From: CAZTGZ01 sp964613385
GTDB taxonomy: Bacteria; Bacteroidota; Bacteroidia; NS11-12g; UBA9320
Assembly: GCA_964613385.1 (NCBI GenBank)
Contig: CAZTGZ010000012.1
Location: 1-64,000, forward strand
Direction: 5' to 3'
Length of the DNA stretch: 64,000 nucleotides
Position numbers and translations under genes: made by a program. Below, one piece after another: positions 62,468-64,000 of the stretch (positions within the stretch are counted from its first letter, which is position 1; every line of letters starts with the position of its first letter). The notes below the pieces were generated by a model, which saw only the letters and a list, made by a program, of their open reading frames with translations, made no database searches and had not been told where the DNA came from.

Positions 62468-64000
62468 AGGTTTACATAGGTCACTTTAATCTTTACACTC
62501 GAACTTCTGCCTTTATCATCGGTGCAGTGAATGGTCTGATCTCCTTCGGGTAGAGTCACGAAGAGTCCCTTATTCCGGGGCGATTTCCCCACAAACTCAT
62601 GATCCACGTACCAAAATATTTCCTTTACGTCCTGTTCCGTACGCGCTTGCAATAAGATGGGCTCCGGATTCGCAATATCTACCAGAATTTCAGAATCATG
62701 CCGCGGGAAACTAATCTCAGGCCCCCCTTCCATCAGCCAACGATCACAGCCTTCAAAATGCGGGGGAAACTCCGGCAGCGCCAGATTCTGCTGCATACTC
62801 CAGGCCATCAATTCCGGATTGATATTGGGAAGCCATACCGTCTTATATCCTGTTTCAGGCTGACAATTTCTGCAATAAGAGCAGGAACCGTCTTCGGATA
62901 CTGTCCATTTGCGCAAATGATCGCATTTCTCCCCCGGACTTACCATGGGAATGAAGAAATCTGTTCGGGTTTCAGTGCAGAATTCTGCGGGTATTTTACC
63001 GCTTTCTGAGCATACCTTTCGTATGCTGCACGAAGGAGGCATCGCGAAGAAATGCGGTTGCCCGTTATAATCCAGGGTGTTGAACAAATTGAACAGCAGT
63101 GGTGTGGCAATGGTTGCTCCGCTCAATTCCGGCACCCCGCGGTTGTTAAAATTCCCAATCCAAACGGCGATGGTATAGGTAGAATTATATCCGATGCTCC
63201 AGGCGTCTCTTCTTCCGTATGAGGTGCCCGTTTTCCATGCGACTGCGGGCAAATGTGTGCTGTTTTCATATCCAACAGGTAAATCAGGTCTGGCTATGCC
63301 CGATAAAATCTCGTGAACCATAAAGGCTGCCGCCCCTGAATACAGCCTCCTTGTACTGCTCATGGTATCGAACCGGCTGTACTTTAACGGACGATACAGT
63401 CCTTTATTGGCCTGAGCGACATATAGTCCGGCCATTTCTTCCAGACTTACACCACAGCCTCCCAGTATCATCGACAAACCCAATTTTTTGCCCTTTTTTC
63501 CCATTTGGCGGAATCCGGCATTAAATAAAACCGCACTAAATGTTCCAACACCTATTTCGCTCAAAGCCTTTACCGCTGGAATATTCAGCGAATTGCTCAA
63601 GGCGTAATGCAAGGTGACAGAACCCCTGAATTTGTCATCATAATTTTCGGGTTGATAACCGTTAAAATTCATGGGAACATCATTGAGCACCGTTTGGGGA
63701 CAAAACATTCCCTTGTCAATTCCCAGGGCGTATAATGCGGGCTTGAGTGCAGATCCAGGCTGACGAATCGCCCTGGCACCATTCACCTGCCCTCCATCTC
63801 TTCGGTCATTAAAATCTGCACTCCCCAGATAGGCTACCACCCTGGCATCCTTATTTCTCATCACCATTACCGCCGCATTGTGAATTCCATAGGCACTCAG
63901 ATTTTGCATATAATCCTTCACCAGCTTTTCACATTCGGCTTGTAGATTCGGCTCTATAAACGTTTGAATATGAGATCCGGGATACTGCGATTTCAACTTG
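62464..64000 (-). CDS. pbpC: Penicillin-binding protein 1C (partial, N-terminus beyond the window)
   Basis: The visible 512 codons hold the transpeptidase domain and the C-terminal domain of a class A PBP of the 1C type; the transglycosylase domain lies past the window edge. The active-site motifs are PGSALKP (SxxK), SNSLN (SxN) and KTGTS. The last ~90 residues match the PBP1C-specific C-terminal module, with cysteine pairs in CSYCRNC. It inserts new peptidoglycan strands. The frame is still open at base 64000. It converges with the amidohydrolase gene with 4 overlapping bases. Confidence 0.92.
   Translation of the reverse strand, partial: KLKSQYPGSHIQTFIEPNLQAECEKLVKDYMQNLSAYGIHNAAVMVMRNKDARVVAYLGSADFNDRRDGGQVNGARAIRQPGSALKPALYALGIDKGMFCPQTVLNDVPMNFNGYQPENYDDKFRGSVTLHYALSNSLNIPAVKALSEIGVGTFSAVLFNAGFRQMGKKGKKLGLSMILGGCGVSLEEMAGLYVAQANKGLYRPLKYSRFDTMSSTRRLYSGAAAFMVHEILSGIARPDLPVGYENSTHLPAVAWKTGTSYGRRDAWSIGYNSTYTIAVWIGNFNNRGVPELSGATIATPLLFNLFNTLDYNGQPHFFAMPPSCSIRKVCSESGKIPAEFCTETRTDFFIPMVSPGEKCDHLRKWTVSEDGSCSYCRNCQPETGYKTVWLPNINPELMAWSMQQNLALPEFPPHFEGCDRWLMEGGPEISFPRHDSEILVDIANPEPILLQARTEQDVKEIFWYVDHEFVGKSPRNKGLFVTLPEGDQTIHCTDDKGRSSSVKIKVTYVNL

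Noticed and set aside
1..64000. Transposases, prophage genes or integrases
   Set aside because: No reading frame in the window resembles one.

Overview
The window comes from a Bacteroidota genome, probably a Saprospiria- or Chitinophagia-like lineage, and looks like a draft or metagenome assembly because it carries four runs of N. The evidence is: several TAnnTTTG promoter boxes a few bases upstream of start codons; surface proteins with C-terminal type IX secretion (T9SS) sorting domains; and families found mainly in this phylum (DUF2851, DUF4270, DUF6029, DUF2795, an SDR-type threonine dehydrogenase and a short GT5-like starch synthase). No rRNA, phage, transposase or CRISPR array was seen.

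Layout. 1-9.4 kb: a tandem palindromic repeat, an RNA m5C methyltransferase, ndk, then a tightly packed plus-strand run nrnA - two FKBP isomerases - rfbB - rfbA - ABC exporter, followed by an alpha/beta hydrolase and an overlapping MarR regulator. 9.4-17.6 kb: a minus-strand run fabH - corA - retropepsin-like protease - DUF2461 - DinB-like, a DCC-family protein, oligopeptidase B, a membrane-anchored dihaem cytochrome c and an LpxL-like acyltransferase. 17.6-27.5 kb: a cyanophycin locus with cphA (translationally coupled to an unknown lipoprotein), a 1441-residue T9SS surface protein, cyanophycinase and isoaspartyl dipeptidase. 27.5-37.8 kb: a divergent pair of paralogous outer-membrane proteins, an M28 peptidase, cysS, hscA, a lytic transglycosylase, a YebC-family regulator and a nucleoid-associated protein.

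38.0-40.5 kb is the accessory part. Between tRNA-Arg(CCT) and tRNA-Pro(GGG) lie two AT-rich unknown secreted-protein genes, bracketed by two copies of an unusual repeat element. Each element has a conserved 54-bp leader, units of about 98-111 bp and a terminal hairpin. One element runs into the 3' end of a gene; the other contains a 100-N assembly gap.

40.5-64 kb: gdh, a T9SS-like secreted protein and anmK; a GT4 glycosyltransferase; threonine dehydrogenase; an outer-membrane protein; pyrF, DUF2851 and PspC; an NlpC/P60 peptidase; a minus-strand run glgA-like - DUF4270 - DAHP synthase - asd - PaaE-like reductase; and, divergently, panC and two amidohydrolase-family proteins with unusual metal-site losses. 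The window ends inside pbpC.

The cyanophycin genes together give a plausible synthesis-and-use cycle for an Asp/Arg nitrogen store: CphA polymerises, CphB releases beta-Asp-Arg, and IaaA splits the dipeptide. Three 10-N gaps fall in hscA, asd and panC. The asd one can be resolved by eye as a 53-bp assembly duplication, so that gene is very probably intact.
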